A DNA stretch of 64,000 bases from Eledone cirrhosa (GCA_964016885.1 OZ024749.1:20943751-21007750); one strand, 5' to 3'; numbered from the stretch's first letter, positions 10,637-21,269 are shown. Notes: generated by a model not told the origin, from the letters alone. Numbers and translations: made by a program.

Positions 10637-11040
10637 GCCCATTTTTTAATTGTTTAGGCAGAAGGGGATACTTTTAAAAATCAATCAATTTATTTTTTAA
10701 GTTATGCTCCAAATATCTTAATTATTTTACATCCCGTAATGATTTAGTTGAAAATAATTTTAATCCAAAATATTGTGTTATTTGAAGGTTATGACAATGC
10801 AAGATGGACAGTAAATTTCAAAAAATTAAAAGCAAAATCCAGCCCCTTTTCTAAAGAGTTTAAGCAGAAGGGAATAATTTTAAAATCAATAATTTTTTGT
10901 TATGCTCCAAACACCAGCTTAATTATTAACATCCTGTAATAATTTATAGAAAATAATTTTAATTTAAATTTAAAATATTGTATGATTTGGAGGCTATGAC
11001 AATGTGAAATGGACAGTAAATTTTGGAAAATTGAAGGTAG
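10637..11040. repeat. Tandem duplication, two ~200-bp units
   Basis: Unit 1 (10,637-10,838) and unit 2 (10,839-11,040) share AGCCC, a TTTAGGCAGAAGGG-like block, TTATGCTCCAAA, AAAATAATTTTAAT, and GGACAGTAAATTT. Both also resemble TTAA-MITE-2 interiors at 5.4 and 16.8 kb. The 63-codon frame at 10,748-10,939 is repeat-derived. Confidence 0.65.
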
Positions 11041-11090
11041 TTTATTTATCTAACCTTATATTTCAAAATTAAAGTACCTCCTTCAAAAGA

Positions 11091-11661
11091 TTAACTCTAT
11101 AGATACTATTGTATTTTTGTGGTAAAGGCTGTCTCACAATGTTGAATCTATGAGATTTTGATATTTATTTTGAGAACAATACACGGAGGCACATGGCTTA
11201 GTGGTTAGAGCATTGGCCTTGCAATTGAAAGGTTGTGAGTTCAATTCTCAGACCGGGTGATGTGTTGTTTCCTTGAGCAAGACACTTTATTTCACATTGC
11301 TCCAGTTTACTCAGCTGTAGAAATGAGATGATAGGAACTGGGGTCCCTATCATTCTACTGCAAAGTGGTCATGGAGGTGCCACGGCAAAAAAGCACCCAG
11401 CTCACACTGTAAAGTGGACGTGTAGGCGCCCCGGAAAAAAAGCACCCAGCACTCACTGTAAATGAGGTTGGTGTTAGGAAGGGCATCCAGCTGTAGAAAT
11501 CAAGCCAGAATCAGTTCCCGTCCCACCCTTGTAAGCAGGGAAAAGTGGAGGTAAAATGAAATGAATACTATAACAGTATGAATGGCCAACTACAGCCGGT
11601 TCGAACAGAAAGAGGTGAGAATTCTGGCCGGATACAGTCAGTTTAAATGCGAAAGGGTTAA
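11091..11661 (-). mobile_element. TTAA-MITE-1 split by a SINE-B
   Basis: Left part 11,091-11,182 runs from TTAACTCTATAG to GAGAACAATAC. Right part 11,564-11,661 runs from AATACTATAACAGTATGAA to GCGAAAGGGTTAA. Joined in silico across the SINE they give an ordinary MITE-1 order, so the SINE is the younger insertion. Confidence 0.85.
11183..11563 (+). mobile_element. SINE-B, full length with doubled module
   Basis: Box A-like TGGCTTAGTGGTTAGAGC and box B-like GGTTGTGAGTTCAATTCTC mark a tRNA-derived head. A core follows (TTTCCTTGAGCAAGACAC, ATTGCTCCAG), then two copies of a ~45-bp AAAAAAGCACCCAGC module and a tail with GGAAGGGCATCCAGCTG. It is flanked by AATAC at 11,178-11,182 and 11,564-11,568, a plausible target duplication. 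LINE-mobilised by analogy with other SINEs. Confidence 0.85.
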
Positions 11662-11815
11662 AACAAGAAACTGCTTCGGAACTATGCATTTTAGTTATAG
11701 GAATTGTCAACTTACTTTTTAATACAAATGTTTATATTATGTTTACAAATAGACAGATAGTTGTGAAAAAGTATAGTATGACAGTCATATATAATATATA
11801 CCCCCATTTTATAGT

Positions 11816-12022
11816 TTAACACTTTAGCATTTAAACTGGTTGTATCCAGCCAGAAGTCTCACCTCACTGTTCAAACCAGCTGCTCATACTGATATTATTG
11901 TCCTCAAAATAAATATCAAAATATCATAGATTCGATGTTATGCGAGATAATTATATGAGGTAAACCCTTTACCACAAAAATATAGTCATATATATAGAGT
12001 AATGTAAATGCTAAAGAGTTAA
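11816..12022 (+). mobile_element. TTAA-MITE-1, full length
   Basis: Begins TTAACACTTTAGCATTTAAA and ends AAATGCTAAAGAGTTAA. The interior reads CAGCTGCTCATACTGATATT, CAAAATAAATATCAAAATAT and ATATATATAGAGTAATG. One terminal base change at each end. Confidence 0.85.
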
Positions 12023-12870
12023 TCCGAGGGAGAAGAGAAGTGTCTGAAACCAGTTCAGGACCTTTGAGACTGAAGAGAGAGAGAAAAGACTGACAGTTTG
12101 CAACAATGGACTCTGCCAAAGGCACCACCACAGTGGCAGTGGATGGTAATGCTAGGTTATTGGGCAACAGATTAAATATACCACCCAAGTAGACCATAAT
12201 GGAATTTGAATTCAAAACGCAAAGCATCTTGCTACAACACTAACTATTCCTCCACCACCACCCAGAGCTGGTATGCATAATAGATAGTAAGTATATCTTT
12301 ACAATTACCATTTTCCCTGCTGTGTGAACAAGCCACCTATCCCATTCCAGCGAAATTTAAGAGGCAATAAGGAAGGACTAAATCCTAATTACCCAACAAT
12401 TATATCACAAATACAAGGAAACCAGTTACTCAATAACACATGTAATTCTATAAGGTTTAAGGAGATTTTTTTTTTTTTTTCAAAACATTCTCGCATGTCC
12501 AATATATGGCGACAAATTGTCAAAGCTGTCACCAAAGAGTATTTATTTTCAGTTAAATCGAAATGATAAAGAGGTTGGGAAGAGAAAAATAAAGAAAAAA
12601 ACTGCAATCCTAACTATAATTACAAAAATCAACAAGTTTAAATAATTTAACCCTCCCCCAACTAAAATGTTATGGTTTAAACCTGCATGGGTTTAGCAAA
12701 TGACCAACTGTGTAGTTACATCACACAGGTCTTTGAGGGATCCCAACGCTATATTATGTTTATTTAAAATATAACTTTACTTTTAAGATAATTAATTTAT
12801 CAACATGTCTCATTGCAGTGGTCAGCTAAATCAATGAGAATTATCTCAAATAACACACTATTACTGTCCT
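12023..12870. other. Spacer, no gene found
   Basis: Contains a GAGAGAGA run (12,078-12,090), a poly-T (12,466-12,480) and AT-rich sequence. A weak SINE-F-like piece at 12,686-12,745 reads CTGCATGGGTTTAGC and CACACAGGTCTTTGAGGGAT. Short overlapping frames around 12.4 kb (80 codons plus, 72 minus) have no recognisable domain. Confidence 0.4.
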
Positions 12871-12879
12871 TCTGCACCA

Positions 12880-12990
12880 CATGAAAACACTAGAAAGTGT
12901 GAAACAGCTCTACAACTGCAATACATTAAAAATTAAAGCCTTTACGCTAATACTACTAATGTTCCCAATTTGTCCACTGATAAATATGCT
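12880..12990 (+). repeat. Repeat H fragment
   Basis: CACCACATGAAAACACTAGA, AACTGCAATACATTAAAAAT, then a TTCCCAATTTGTCCACTGAT block: a diverged version of the H order. Confidence 0.4.
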
Positions 12991-13197
12991 GTATGAGGTC
13001 AACTTTGCCCTTCACCAATTCAAGGTCAATAAAAAGTAAAGTACGAGCCTAGCACTGGAGTTGACTTCCTCTATATCTGTTACTTCCTTTCTCTGGAAGA
13101 AATCTGCTGTATTCAGACCAGGGAGATGGGCTCCACCAGATTTTAAAATGTCCTAGAAACGCGGTATGTCAATACAACAACCCTATCACTATATCAG
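12964..13197 (+). mobile_element. SINE-E copy
   Basis: GAGGTCAACTTTGCCCTTCA and AGTAAAGTACGAGCCTAGCA form the middle module. The tail has CCTTTCTCTGGAAGAAATCT, CCAGATTTTAAAATGTCCTA and GCGGTATGTCAATACAACAA. Head truncated. Same tail as at 2,735 and 56,810. Confidence 0.7.
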
Positions 13198-13231
13198 AAG
13201 TAATGGGACCATGCATTCATGTACATGTATG

Positions 13232-13619
13232 TGAAGGCACATGGCTTAGTGGTTAGAGCATTGGGCTTGCAATTGAAAGGTTGAGTTCAATTCTCGGACA
13301 GGGTGATGTGTTGTTTCCTTGAGCAAGACACTTTATTTCACATTGCTCCAGTTTACTCAGCTGTAGAAATGAGATGATAGGACTGGGGTCCCTATCATTC
13401 CACTGCAAAGTGGTCATGGAGGTGCCATGGCAAAAAAGTACACAGCACTCACTGTAAATGAGGTTGGTGTTAGGAAGGGCATCCAGCTATAGAAATCAAG
13501 CCAGAATCAGTTCCCATATGAGCAAGACATGGTCAGCCGAATGGCTACTGCCCACAACGGGACAACCCGTCTAACCCATGCTAGCGTGGAAGAACGGACG
13601 TAAAACGGTGATGATGATA
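13232..13619 (+). mobile_element. SINE-B, full length, alternative tail
   Basis: Same head and core as the 11.2 kb copy but with a single AAAAAAG module. After ATCAAGCCAGAATCAGTTCC it continues with CATATGAGCAAGACATGG and a GTCTAACCCATGCTAGCG tail ending in (GAT)n. Other copies end with CCTTGCAAGCAGGGAAAA, so two tail types exist. Confidence 0.85.
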
Positions 13620-13866
13620 CTGTAAACATTTGAAAATCTCACAAAACCACATTAATCAGACATTCTTGAAAAGTACAAAACACCATGACTGCATCAGGTT
13701 ATAAAAAAAACCTCCCACATTCTTAGAAAGCACAAAGCTGCATATAACGAATGTCTTTAAATACCATACTGCAAATGTTCACAATCTGTCTACTAGTAAA
13801 GATACTATAAACATTTGAATTAACAAACCTGCTTCAGATACTTTCTGCCATAACATTACAGAATGT
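13620..13866 (+). repeat. Repeat H copies
   Basis: AAAACCACATTAATCAGACA, CAAAACACCATGACTGCATC, GTTCACAATCTGTCTACTAG, then a ACATTTGAATTAACAAACCT block. The two halves match the H copies at 8.7, 10.2, 30.3 and 60.3 kb. A MITE-1 begins at the end of it. Confidence 0.6.
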
Positions 13867-14241
13867 TTAACCCTTTCGTATTTACATTATATAAAGGTAG
13901 AGGGTCGGACACGATGCTTTGATGCATAGAGTTACGGCCCTTGCCATTCTGAGTTCAAACCGTGCCGAGGTTAACTTTGCCTTTCATCCTTACGGGGTCG
14001 ATAAAATAAAGTACCAGTAATGTACTTGGTAATTGTTGGCCTTGTGCCAAAAGTAGAAACAATTATATATACTATTGTATTTTCACAGTAAACACATAAC
14101 TATTTCACATAATATTGATATTTATTTTGGGAACAATACCATAACATAAATATGAGTGGCCAGTTACGGCTGGTTTGAACAGAAAGAAATAATGAGAGAA
14201 TTCTGGCCAGATACAGCTGGTTTAAAGGCTTAAAAGCTTAA
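13867..14241 (-). mobile_element. TTAA-MITE-1 split by a SINE-A
   Basis: Left end TTAACCCTTTCGTATTTACA, right end GGCTTAAAAGCTTAA. Between 13,895 and 14,066 a SINE-A interrupts the MITE in its ATTAT/ATATATACTATTG stretch. The MITE resumes with TATTTTCACAGTAAACAC. Confidence 0.8.
13895..14066 (+). mobile_element. SINE-A copy
   Basis: GGTAGAGGGTCGGACACGAT, GAGTTACGGCCCTTGCCATT, GAGTTCAAACCGTGCCGAGG (box B), CCTTACGGGGTCGATAAAAT and TGCCAAAAGTAGAAACAATT. The first ~20 bases of the tRNA-like head are missing. Confidence 0.85.
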
Positions 14242-14569
14242 ATCCATCACTTTAATAAAAAAAATTATACCAAGCTGCAATGCTATTATCGAAATTAACC
14301 CCCATACGTACCCAGAGTGCAAGCTACACTACTAAGCCAGAGCTAACCACCAGTAAGGTATCCAATATATACCTAGAGTACAACACTGCACCATACCAAG
14401 CTGTTACGATACTCTGGTAAAGTTAACATCCACAAATAAAACTGAAAGCAAGTTATTGTATCAACCACACAGGCCACCTAAGTTTGTAGACAATAATCAC
14501 TGGTTTACTGCAAAAGTAGCAGAGGACTGCATGTATGTGTTGTAACAGACAGAACAAATATCACATAGG

Positions 14570-14720
14570 CTGTCTTCTACTAAAAGCACTGGTTTCTGGT
14601 TGCAAGATATATATGATGAGGGGTTTCCACACATATTATCTTGTACTAAACTGAAAGTACTAGTTTCTGGTTGAAAGATATATATGATGAGAAGGGGCTA
14701 CCACACAGGTTATTACAGCT
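14570..14720. repeat. Tandem duplication, ~75-bp unit
   Basis: TACTAAAAGCACTGGTTTCT is followed 70 bases later by TGAAAGTACTAGTTTCTGG. Each copy then has GATATATATGATGAG and a CCACACA block. The unit is absent elsewhere as far as I can see. Confidence 0.65.
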
Positions 14721-15034
14721 CCCAAATTCTACTTAACTTTTTCATGACTGCATATCTAATGAAATACACTCATTGCCAGTGTGTTTTAATTTTGAATATA
14801 AGCAAATTTTTAATTAAATAAGATTATTTATTTGTAAGCTGATATTTAGAAGATCATTACTTAAAAAGTATGACAGGTTTTAATATAAGGATAAATACTT
14901 TTTGGCCAATTTGAGCAACACCCCATCTCAATTTAACCAACCACTAAACAGAACTTTTGATGTTTTGAGCAAAAATACAAAATCTGAAGCCAGTTAGCAA
15001 CACTTCTAAGCTACATATATCATTATCATCACTT
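14721..15034. other. AT-rich spacer
   Basis: No tandem structure, open frame or repeat family recognised. Confidence 0.4.
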
Positions 15035-15245
15035 TTACATCATCTTTTCCATGCTAGAATGGATTGGACAGAATATGTTGAGGCAATATTTTACAGCCAG
15101 ATGGATGCCCTCCTTGATACTAACTCTTTCAGTCACTTCTAACACGCAGGGATATGCTTGTGTACTGCTGAAAAGGTGCCGTTGATCCCGAAGCTTCAGT
15201 AAAAGACACCAGTCTGAAATACCACACAGTGGGATTGAACCAAAG
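15035..15245 (-). mobile_element. SINE-C diverged copy
   Basis: CATCTTTTCCATGCTAGAAT, AGCCAGATGGATGCCCTCCT and TACCACACAGTGGGATTGAA. The last is a box-B-like block on the minus strand, so more of the head is kept than in other C pieces. Confidence 0.5.
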
Positions 15246-15352
15246 ATCATGTAACCCTACAGTGAAACCTGCATCATGTAACCCTACAGTGAAACCTGCA
15301 TCTCAATCCCATTACTTACAGGCTGATTTTAAGCTAACAATGTTTTATGTTA

Positions 15353-15497
15353 CAGGGCAGTGGTTTGTTTGGCAGTTTACGTTCTCAGTTCAAATCCCAC
15401 CAAGGTCAATAAAAATAACGCACCAATCAAGCACTGGAGTCAATATAAGTGACTTTCCTTTCCCCCAAAATTATTGCTTTGGTGTCTGAATTGGAAA
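15353..15497 (+). mobile_element. SINE-A-like copy, diverged
   Basis: GGGCAGTGGTTTGTTTGGCA, TCTCAGTTCAAATCCCACCA, AGCACTGGAGTCAATATAAG and TTTCCTTTCCCCCAAAATTA. The GGTGTCTGAATTGGAAAC end replaces the usual tail. Confidence 0.6.
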
Positions 15498-15574
15498 CTA
15501 ATGCCTATGAAGGTTTAGTTGAGCTCCAAATGAAACAGCAAGTACCAAGTTATATATATATACCTTACAAGCAG

Positions 15575-15737
15575 GGAAAAGCGGACGTAAAATGATGATA
15601 TACACACACACAAACCAGCCCGAAAGTCCTATATGAGCGAGACACGGTCACCCGACTCAATTTGCCTCTAAATGGAACAAACCCATCTAACCCATGCAAG
15701 TGTGGAAGATAGATGTTAAATGATGATAACCAAATAT
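15575..15737 (+). mobile_element. SINE-B/C tail pieces
   Basis: AGCAGGGAAAAGCGGACGTA ends one piece. After a short (CA)n, TATATGAGCGAGACACGGTC, AACCCATGCAAGTGTGGAAG and GTTAAATGATGATAA form another tail. The minus-strand 62-codon frame is derived from it. Confidence 0.7.
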
Positions 15738-15783
15738 ATACACACACACACACACATATATATATACTGATGTACTAAACACA

Positions 15784-15961
15784 TTAACCCTTTAGCATTT
15801 AAACTGGCAGTATCTGGCCAGAATACTTTTGTGAAGGTATTGTTCTCAAAATAAATATCAAAATGTCGTAGATTCAATATTGTGAGATATAATTGTAAAT
15901 TAAGTGTTTACAGTGAAAATACAATAGTAAATATAGAGTTATGTAAATGTTAAAGGGCTAA
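15784..15961 (+). mobile_element. TTAA-MITE-1, internally deleted
   Basis: TTAACCCTTTAGCATTTAAA start. It lacks about 35 bases of the GAATTCTC...GTTCAAACTGG segment, then continues AGGTATTGTTCTCAAAATAA and ends AAATGTTAAAGGGCTAA. Confidence 0.85.
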
Positions 15962-16019
15962 CTATAGATGTATCACAACATAGTCAACACTAATTGTGTG
16001 TATGTATGTATATACACAC

Positions 16020-16378
16020 ACATCCACCCACATACTAAACACCTCAATTATTGTTATCATATCCTCATATTAAACACCTCAATTCTCAGATATCCACACA
16101 ATAAGGACTTCAATTATGGACACATACACACTGGCTGTCCACATAGTAAACACCTTTATTATTGATAGCATATACCCACACAATAGACACTTCAATTATG
16201 GACACACAACATAGTAAGTAAACACCTCACTTATAGATATATCAGATATCTATATTCTAAACACTTCAGTTATTATTATTAAGTATCCACATAATACTAA
16301 ACACCTCAATTATGGATATATCAGATATCTACATAGTAAACACTTCAATTATGGATATATCAGATATCACCTCCCAAT
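16020..16378. repeat. Degenerate minisatellite, ~40-bp unit
   Basis: Roughly nine units of AAACACCTCAATTATGGA plus TATATCAGATATCTACATAG or variants. Unit length drifts. The last two units are the most alike. Confidence 0.65.
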
Positions 16379-16739
16379 AATACTAACAATACCAAAATAG
16401 CTTTGATTTCTAATATGTTGAAAGACCCCTCCCCACACCCCAGCATCTCTGTTATTCAGTTCATATCCCTTGTTCTTGCTCAAGAGTCATCACAGCCGCC
16501 TCTCCCTCTCTCTATACATATATATATATATATATATATAATGTGTGTGTGTGTGTGCGTGCGTACGTACGTGTGAGAGAGTATGTATTAATAAAAAATC
16601 AATACTCATGCATATACAACTATAACACATTTTAAAAATTATGAAGGAAAAATGACCCATGTTAACCCTTGCATTTCTGAACCCCATGTGCCAGGTGTGC
16701 AGTCCCTACCCAAACCATTTGTACAAAAATCCCTGAAAG

Positions 16740-16912
16740 AAATGCTCATATATTAACCCCTTTTAAAAATACTAAACTGCCCCAAACCATCCCTGGTTCC
16801 ATGATGATACCAAGCTGTTTGTTTTTAAAGTGATTATATTTATCTAAAACCTTTCCATCGTGATTTTATCTAAGAACCTCTCACTTATGTACCCAGCGCC
16901 AGTTTAACCCTT
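16740..16912 (+). repeat. TTAA-MITE-2-related copy
   Basis: Contains GGTTCCATGATGATACCAAG, TTTAAAGTGATTATATTTAT and TCCATCGTGATTTTATCTAA. MITE-1 begins 2 bases after its end. Confidence 0.5.
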
Positions 16913-16913
16913 T

Positions 16914-17106
16914 AGCATTTAAACTGGCCATATCCAGCCAGAATTCTCTCACCTCTTTCTGTTCAAACTGGCTGTAACCAGCCACTTATACCAATGTTAA
17001 GGTATTGTTCGCAAAATAAAGAATATCAAAATCTCAGATTCGATATTATGTGAGCTACAGCCTTTACCCTGAAAATATAATAGTATATAAATAGTTAAAG
17101 GGTTAA
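16914..17106 (+). mobile_element. TTAA-MITE-1, full length
   Basis: TTAACCCTTTAGCATTTAAA start, then GAATTCTCTCACCTCTTTCT, AACTGGCTGTAACCAGCCAC and ATCAAAATCTCAGATTCGAT. The right end is AGTTAAAGGGTTAA. One of the best-kept copies. Confidence 0.9.
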
Positions 17107-17214
17107 TAATGATAAAGTTCTATTTCTAAATCTGTTAATTTTTGATTATTTTTTAAATGATTTGAATATCAGTATCATATCAGAAATACAGTAGACAAAA
17201 GGTTTTTAGCTGCC

Positions 17215-17330
17215 ATCTTATAGAAGGTTTCTTGGCTATTTAAACTCCTTTTGTTACTTCACTTCTCAAACACTGCCTATGATTATGATTTTCAAATAAT
17301 TTCGAAAATAATCAAGAATTTTGAAGAAGA
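17215..17330 (-). repeat. TTAA-MITE-2 fragment
   Basis: Keeps CAAACACTGCCTATGATTAT and AAATAATTTCGAAAATAATC, then is interrupted by MITE-1 at 17,331. Beyond that, AATAAAAATAACTTTGGCAT continues the MITE-2 order, suggesting MITE-1 landed in it. Confidence 0.5.
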
Positions 17331-17505
17331 TAAACCCTTTGGCATTTAAACCAGTTGTATCCAGCCAGGATTCTCTCACCTCTTTTTGTTCAATGTTGTT
17401 CTCAAAATAGATATCAAAATTTCAGATTCGATATTATGTGAGGTAAAGCCTTTACTGTGAAAATACAATAGTATATATAGAGTATTGTAAATACTAAAGG
17501 GTTAA
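17331..17505 (+). mobile_element. TTAA-MITE-1
   Basis: TAAACCCTTTGGCATTTAAA start (TTAA mutated), CAGGATTCTCTCACCTCTTT, an internal deletion, then AGATATCAAAATTTCAGATT and ATACTAAAGGGTTAA at the end. Confidence 0.85.
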
Positions 17506-17580
17506 TAAAAATAACTTTGGCATGTTTAAAAGCAGTTGTTTGAAACAATTTTCTCTCACAAAATCATGAAAAGTTTAAAT

Positions 17581-17797
17581 TTAACCCTTTAGCATTTTAC
17601 ATTATTCTATATATACTATTATTTTCGTGGTAAAGGCTTATCTTACATAATTATCTCACACATCAAATCTACAAGATTTTGGTGTTATTTATTTTGAGAA
17701 TACCTTAATGTAGGTATGAGCAACCAGTTACAGCCAGTTTGAACAGAAAAGTGAGAGTTCTGGCCGGATACGGTGTGTTTAAATGTTAAAGGGTTAA
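17581..17797 (-). mobile_element. TTAA-MITE-1, full length
   Basis: TTAACCCTTTAGCATTTTAC at the left, ACTATTATTTTCGTGGTAAA, AACCAGTTACAGCCAGTTTG and AAATGTTAAAGGGTTAA at the right. Intact TTAA on both sides. Confidence 0.9.
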
Positions 17798-18399
17798 ATA
17801 TGAACATAACCAGAGTGGTATGGGTTGGCACGAGGAAGAGAATATAGAATAGATATACAGCCATAGAATACTGTCTCACTCAATCCATTCCAATAGTATA
17901 GACAAGGCAGACATAGATTACATACATAAAGGGGATACAGACACAGAGACACGGCTGAATAAAACATCTCCACCTTCTAACTGCCAGCCTGCCTATTTAC
18001 GAGCTTCAAATATTCAGGGTTTTAAAATCAGTGGAATGAAAGCAATAAAAGTTCCACTTACATGCTCTAACCATTATAAAATAGATCAAAGCAAATCTAA
18101 TTCACTGTAATTATTAACCACACTTTGGAAGCAGTAAATAATTACTATGGTTTAGATATATTTTTATGCTTGCCACTCTCTGCAAACCAACAATTTGTAG
18201 TCACACCACTGCCACCACCAAATTGATGGCGTTAATCTGGGCAAGAATTATATAACAAGCGTTCTTTTTTTTTTTTAAATTATAAATTTGGTATAGGGGC
18301 TATAATTTTCTCTTTCATACAATACATTGTTGCTCTTATTATGGCCTGCATCTCTTAAATTTTAGCCAGGCTCCTATGATTTTACATCTCAGGAGGTTT

Positions 18400-18558
18400 C
18401 TTGTGTCTTAACTATTTCAATATATTCCTAATGAAAGAAACTACCAATGATTTTCGAAATAAAAAAAAAAAAAAAAAAAAAAAAGTTGAGGGATTTTCTC
18501 TGGTGTTTGAAACATTATCTCATCACAAGAAAAAGCAAGCTATGAAAGAAAATTCAAT
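18400..18558 (+). repeat. TTAA-MITE-2-related piece with poly-A
   Basis: ATATTCCTAATGAAAGAAAC and TACCAATGATTTTCGAAATA, a 20-base A run at 18,463-18,484, then TCTCTGGTGTTTGAAACATT. It runs up to the next MITE-1. Confidence 0.5.
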
Positions 18559-18717
18559 TTAACCCTTTAGCATTTACATTACTCTATATTTACATTTTCA
18601 CAATAAAGGCATTATTTCACATAATATCGAATCTGAGATTTTTATATTTATTTTGAGAATACCTTAACATAAGTATGAGTGGCTAGTTACAGCTGGTTTC
18701 AAATGCTAATGGGTTAA
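18559..18717 (-). mobile_element. TTAA-MITE-1, internally deleted
   Basis: TTAACCCTTTAGCATTTACA at left. The segment between AGCTGGTTTC and AAATGCTAATGGGTTAA lacks the usual GAACAGAAAGAGGTGAGAG part. Confidence 0.9.
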
Positions 18718-18839
18718 AACAGGTATTGAGTGGTCTTTTCATTGTTCATTCACAAAAATTAACATTTGAACATACATATACAAGGGTTTAAAGCACATGT
18801 GAAAACACACACCTCTTAATACCAACCCAGCCAAAACCA

Positions 18840-19050
18840 GCTTTAGTTCTACAGAATAAATCCACTCACTATAAAGGGTTCCTATTTAAATAAAAACCTT
18901 CCAATATAATTTTATATAAGAACCCTCTATGTTAAGTTACTTTCACAGTAATGAAACAATTTTAGTACCTCCCACAATCCTTCATTAATTGAAATACAGG
19001 GTTCTCTCTATGTAAATTAATATCCCCCAGTATAATTCTATAAAAGAAAC
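18840..19050 (+). repeat. TTAA-MITE-2-related copies
   Basis: AAACCTTCCAATATAATTTT, AAGAACCCTCTATGTTAAGT and TCCTTCATTAATTGAAATA match the copy at 24,559-24,835. A second shorter block follows with CAGTATAATTCTATAAAAGA. Confidence 0.45.
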
Positions 19051-19164
19051 AATCATAGCAATATTTGTTATTTCAAATGAAATAATAGAACAGAAAAATA
19101 TGTGCATATAAATAAACCATATCAAAATGTCATATTTTAATCATTAACATTATTATCTGAGTAA

Positions 19165-19274
19165 TCCCGCCGAGGTTGACTTTGCCTTTCATCTTTACGG
19201 GGTCGATAAAATAAAGTACCAGTAATGAACTGGGTATTTGCTGGCTTTGTGCCTAAAGTAGAAACAATTATTAT
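19165..19274 (+). mobile_element. SINE-A, 5'-truncated
   Basis: ATCCCGCCGAGGTTGACTTT, ATCTTTACGGGGTCGATAAA, and GCCTAAAGTAGAAACAATTA. It lies inside MITE-2-like sequence: TTATCTGAGTAAT precedes it and TTATCTGAGTAATGAAATAA follows. That 13-base repeat is a probable target duplication. Confidence 0.85.
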
Positions 19275-19351
19275 CTGAGTAATGAAATAATTTTAGAAGA
19301 TCCAAATTCATTAATCAAAAAAATATTTCATTTGAAATATGGTCATAAAAG

Positions 19352-19731
19352 AATTACCATATATACTTGAATATAAGACCCACCCACCCTCCCCATTTGG
19401 AGAAAAGAAAGCAAAGTAGCTAATTAACACATGGTGTGGTTTTGAAATTCTCATGAGTGGAGAAAATATTTACGAAGTTTTAATGTTTTAAGTGTCATTC
19501 AGAGTATAGTTTTTGTTTCACAACTCCATTATATAATGATTTTTTTTATTTTTAACTATTTTATCCATTTTATAAAGTTTCAACAAGTTTCTTGAATTTT
19601 TTTGTTTACTTTCAAGTTAGTGGAAATCGTCAAAATACTGATCCTGAATATAACTCACCCCTCCTTCCATTTAACTTGCAATTCTTTGGTCACATATTCC
19701 TTGGCTTACAATCAAGCATATATGGTAATTT
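19352..19731. mobile_element. Non-autonomous TIR element (ACCATATATACTTG family)
   Basis: Left end AATTACCATATATACTTGAA, then TATAAGACC. The complement of the right end reads AATTACCATATATGCTTGAT. TIR length is about 25 bases. The same ends bracket 26,450-26,589. No coding sequence, and the superfamily is unassigned. Confidence 0.65.
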
Positions 19732-19814
19732 GAAAATCGGCTTTGTTGAGAAGTGATGGTTCAATTTATTTCAACTCAAACCAGCATGGAATAAAGAAAT
19801 AAAATTATGATATA

Positions 19815-20147
19815 TCATTTTACGTCCGTTTTTTTCCCTGTTTGCAAGGGTGGGACAGGAACTGATTCTGGCTTGATTTCTACAGCTGGATGCCCTTCCT
19901 AACACCAACCTCCTTTACAGTGTGGGCTCGGTGCTTTTTTTGCCGTGGCACCTCCATGACCACTTTGCAGTGGAATGATAGGGACCCCAGTCCTATCATC
20001 TCATTTCTACAGCTGAGTAAACTGGAGCAATGTGAAATAAAGTGTCTTGCTCAAGGAAACAACACATCACCCAGTCTGAGAATTGAACTCACAACCTTTC
20101 GATTGCAAGGCCCCAATGCTCTAACCAGTAAGCCATGATGTGCCTCC
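19815..20147 (-). mobile_element. SINE-B, full length
   Basis: Minus-strand copy from TCATTTTACGTCCGTTTTTT to the head complement GCTCTAACCAGTAAGCCATG and CCTCC. It has a single module (GGTGCTTTTTTTGCCGTGGC). The plus-strand 82-codon frame at 19,890-20,138 is an antisense translation of it. Confidence 0.85.
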
Positions 20148-20259
20148 ATATATATATATATATATATATATAGATATGTGTGTGTGTGTGTGTGAGTGAT
20201 GATTGTATTCAATACATAACCAGATACTGACCACCAGTTCTAGTATCAAGACTCAAAAT

Positions 20260-20850
20260 ATTTCACACTAGGATAAGGTATTTGGGAACGCGGGCCGCCA
20301 ACAGACCTAATCGTGGAAAAACTGCATGCCTGGACAATATGTAAAGAAAATAAACCGAATACTCTGATGGCTGGATAATCTTTAAGGTTTTCCTCGATGA
20401 AGCAGGAAAAATGCAGGTTTTCACTTAATGCGGGCCCCTAAGGGATCAAGAAAATGAATTTTTTTTAATGTGCATAATATGCCTTGAAATTTCATGAAAA
20501 TCGGCTAGACGTAACGCCTCAAAAAAGCTGAAAAAAAAATGAAGTTTTTCATCTAATGCGAGCCCGAGGCCATAACAAAGTTGGATTTTCTTTGCTCACG
20601 GTATGAAGAGTGACTAATACATAGTTACAATTTCAAGGAAATCGGTCCGATGTAACGCCTCAAAAAAACCGCACAGTTTTTCACCTAATACAGGCCCTAA
20701 GGGATCAAAAAGTCAAATTTTTTTACGTGCATAACACTCCCTGAAACATAAGTAAACATGTAAAGTTTGAAAAAAATCGGTTGGGTACTTCTTGAGTTTT
20801 AGGGATTCACATACAAACAGACAGACAGATCCTCAGTTTTATAAATATAG
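20260..20850. mobile_element. Unclassified element with three ~130-bp internal repeats
   Basis: Units at about 20,413-20,540, 20,541-20,671 and 20,672-20,803 each have TTTTTCA, CTAATGCGGGCCC-like text and AAAATCGG. GACGTAACGCCTCAAAAAA follows in two of them. The element appears to end with AACAGACAGACAGATCCTC, a TTTTATAAATATAGAT terminus common in invertebrate dispersed repeats. No frame is kept. Confidence 0.55.
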
Positions 20851-20980
20851 ATTACACAGGAAGGACAACATCCATATTAAAATGACTGCTCCAACTCTCC
20901 AGACAAATATATTAACTTAGACAGCTGTCAAACTGATGTTTATAGAAATTGTTACATCATGAAGCTAAGTATATCATCAT

Positions 20981-21112
20981 CATCAATGTTTAATGTCCAT
21001 TTTCCGTGCTAGATGAGTTGTTCCATGGTGAGACAAGTCAGATCAGGTAGCCATGTCTTGCTCATATAGAACCATCTCAGGCTTGATTTCTATGGCTGTG
21101 GATGTCCTTATG
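20981..21112 (-). mobile_element. SINE-C fragment
   Basis: TCATCATCATCAATGTTTAA, CCATTTTCCGTGCTAGATGA and CCATGTCTTGCTCATATAGA, then GGCTTGATTTCTATGGCTG. Confidence 0.75.
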
Positions 21113-21269
21113 TAATGTCAAATGTAGGGAAAAAACACTGAACACCCCTGCATAACTAAAAGTAGGCTAGGTGAAATGTCTATAAATAATAATTGAAGTG
21201 AACTATCAGACTGGTGAATACGTTGGTTTTACCCTAGTTTCATACAGATATACTAAACAATGTCACACC

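Noticed and set aside
11183..11260. Possible true tRNA gene
   Set aside because: Box A and box B are present, but the acceptor stem does not close and the sequence continues into a SINE body. The same holds for all tRNA-like heads here.
19890..20138. 82-codon frame, also in an antisense relative at 49,230-49,469
   Set aside because: Identical text in two places because both are antisense to SINE-B.
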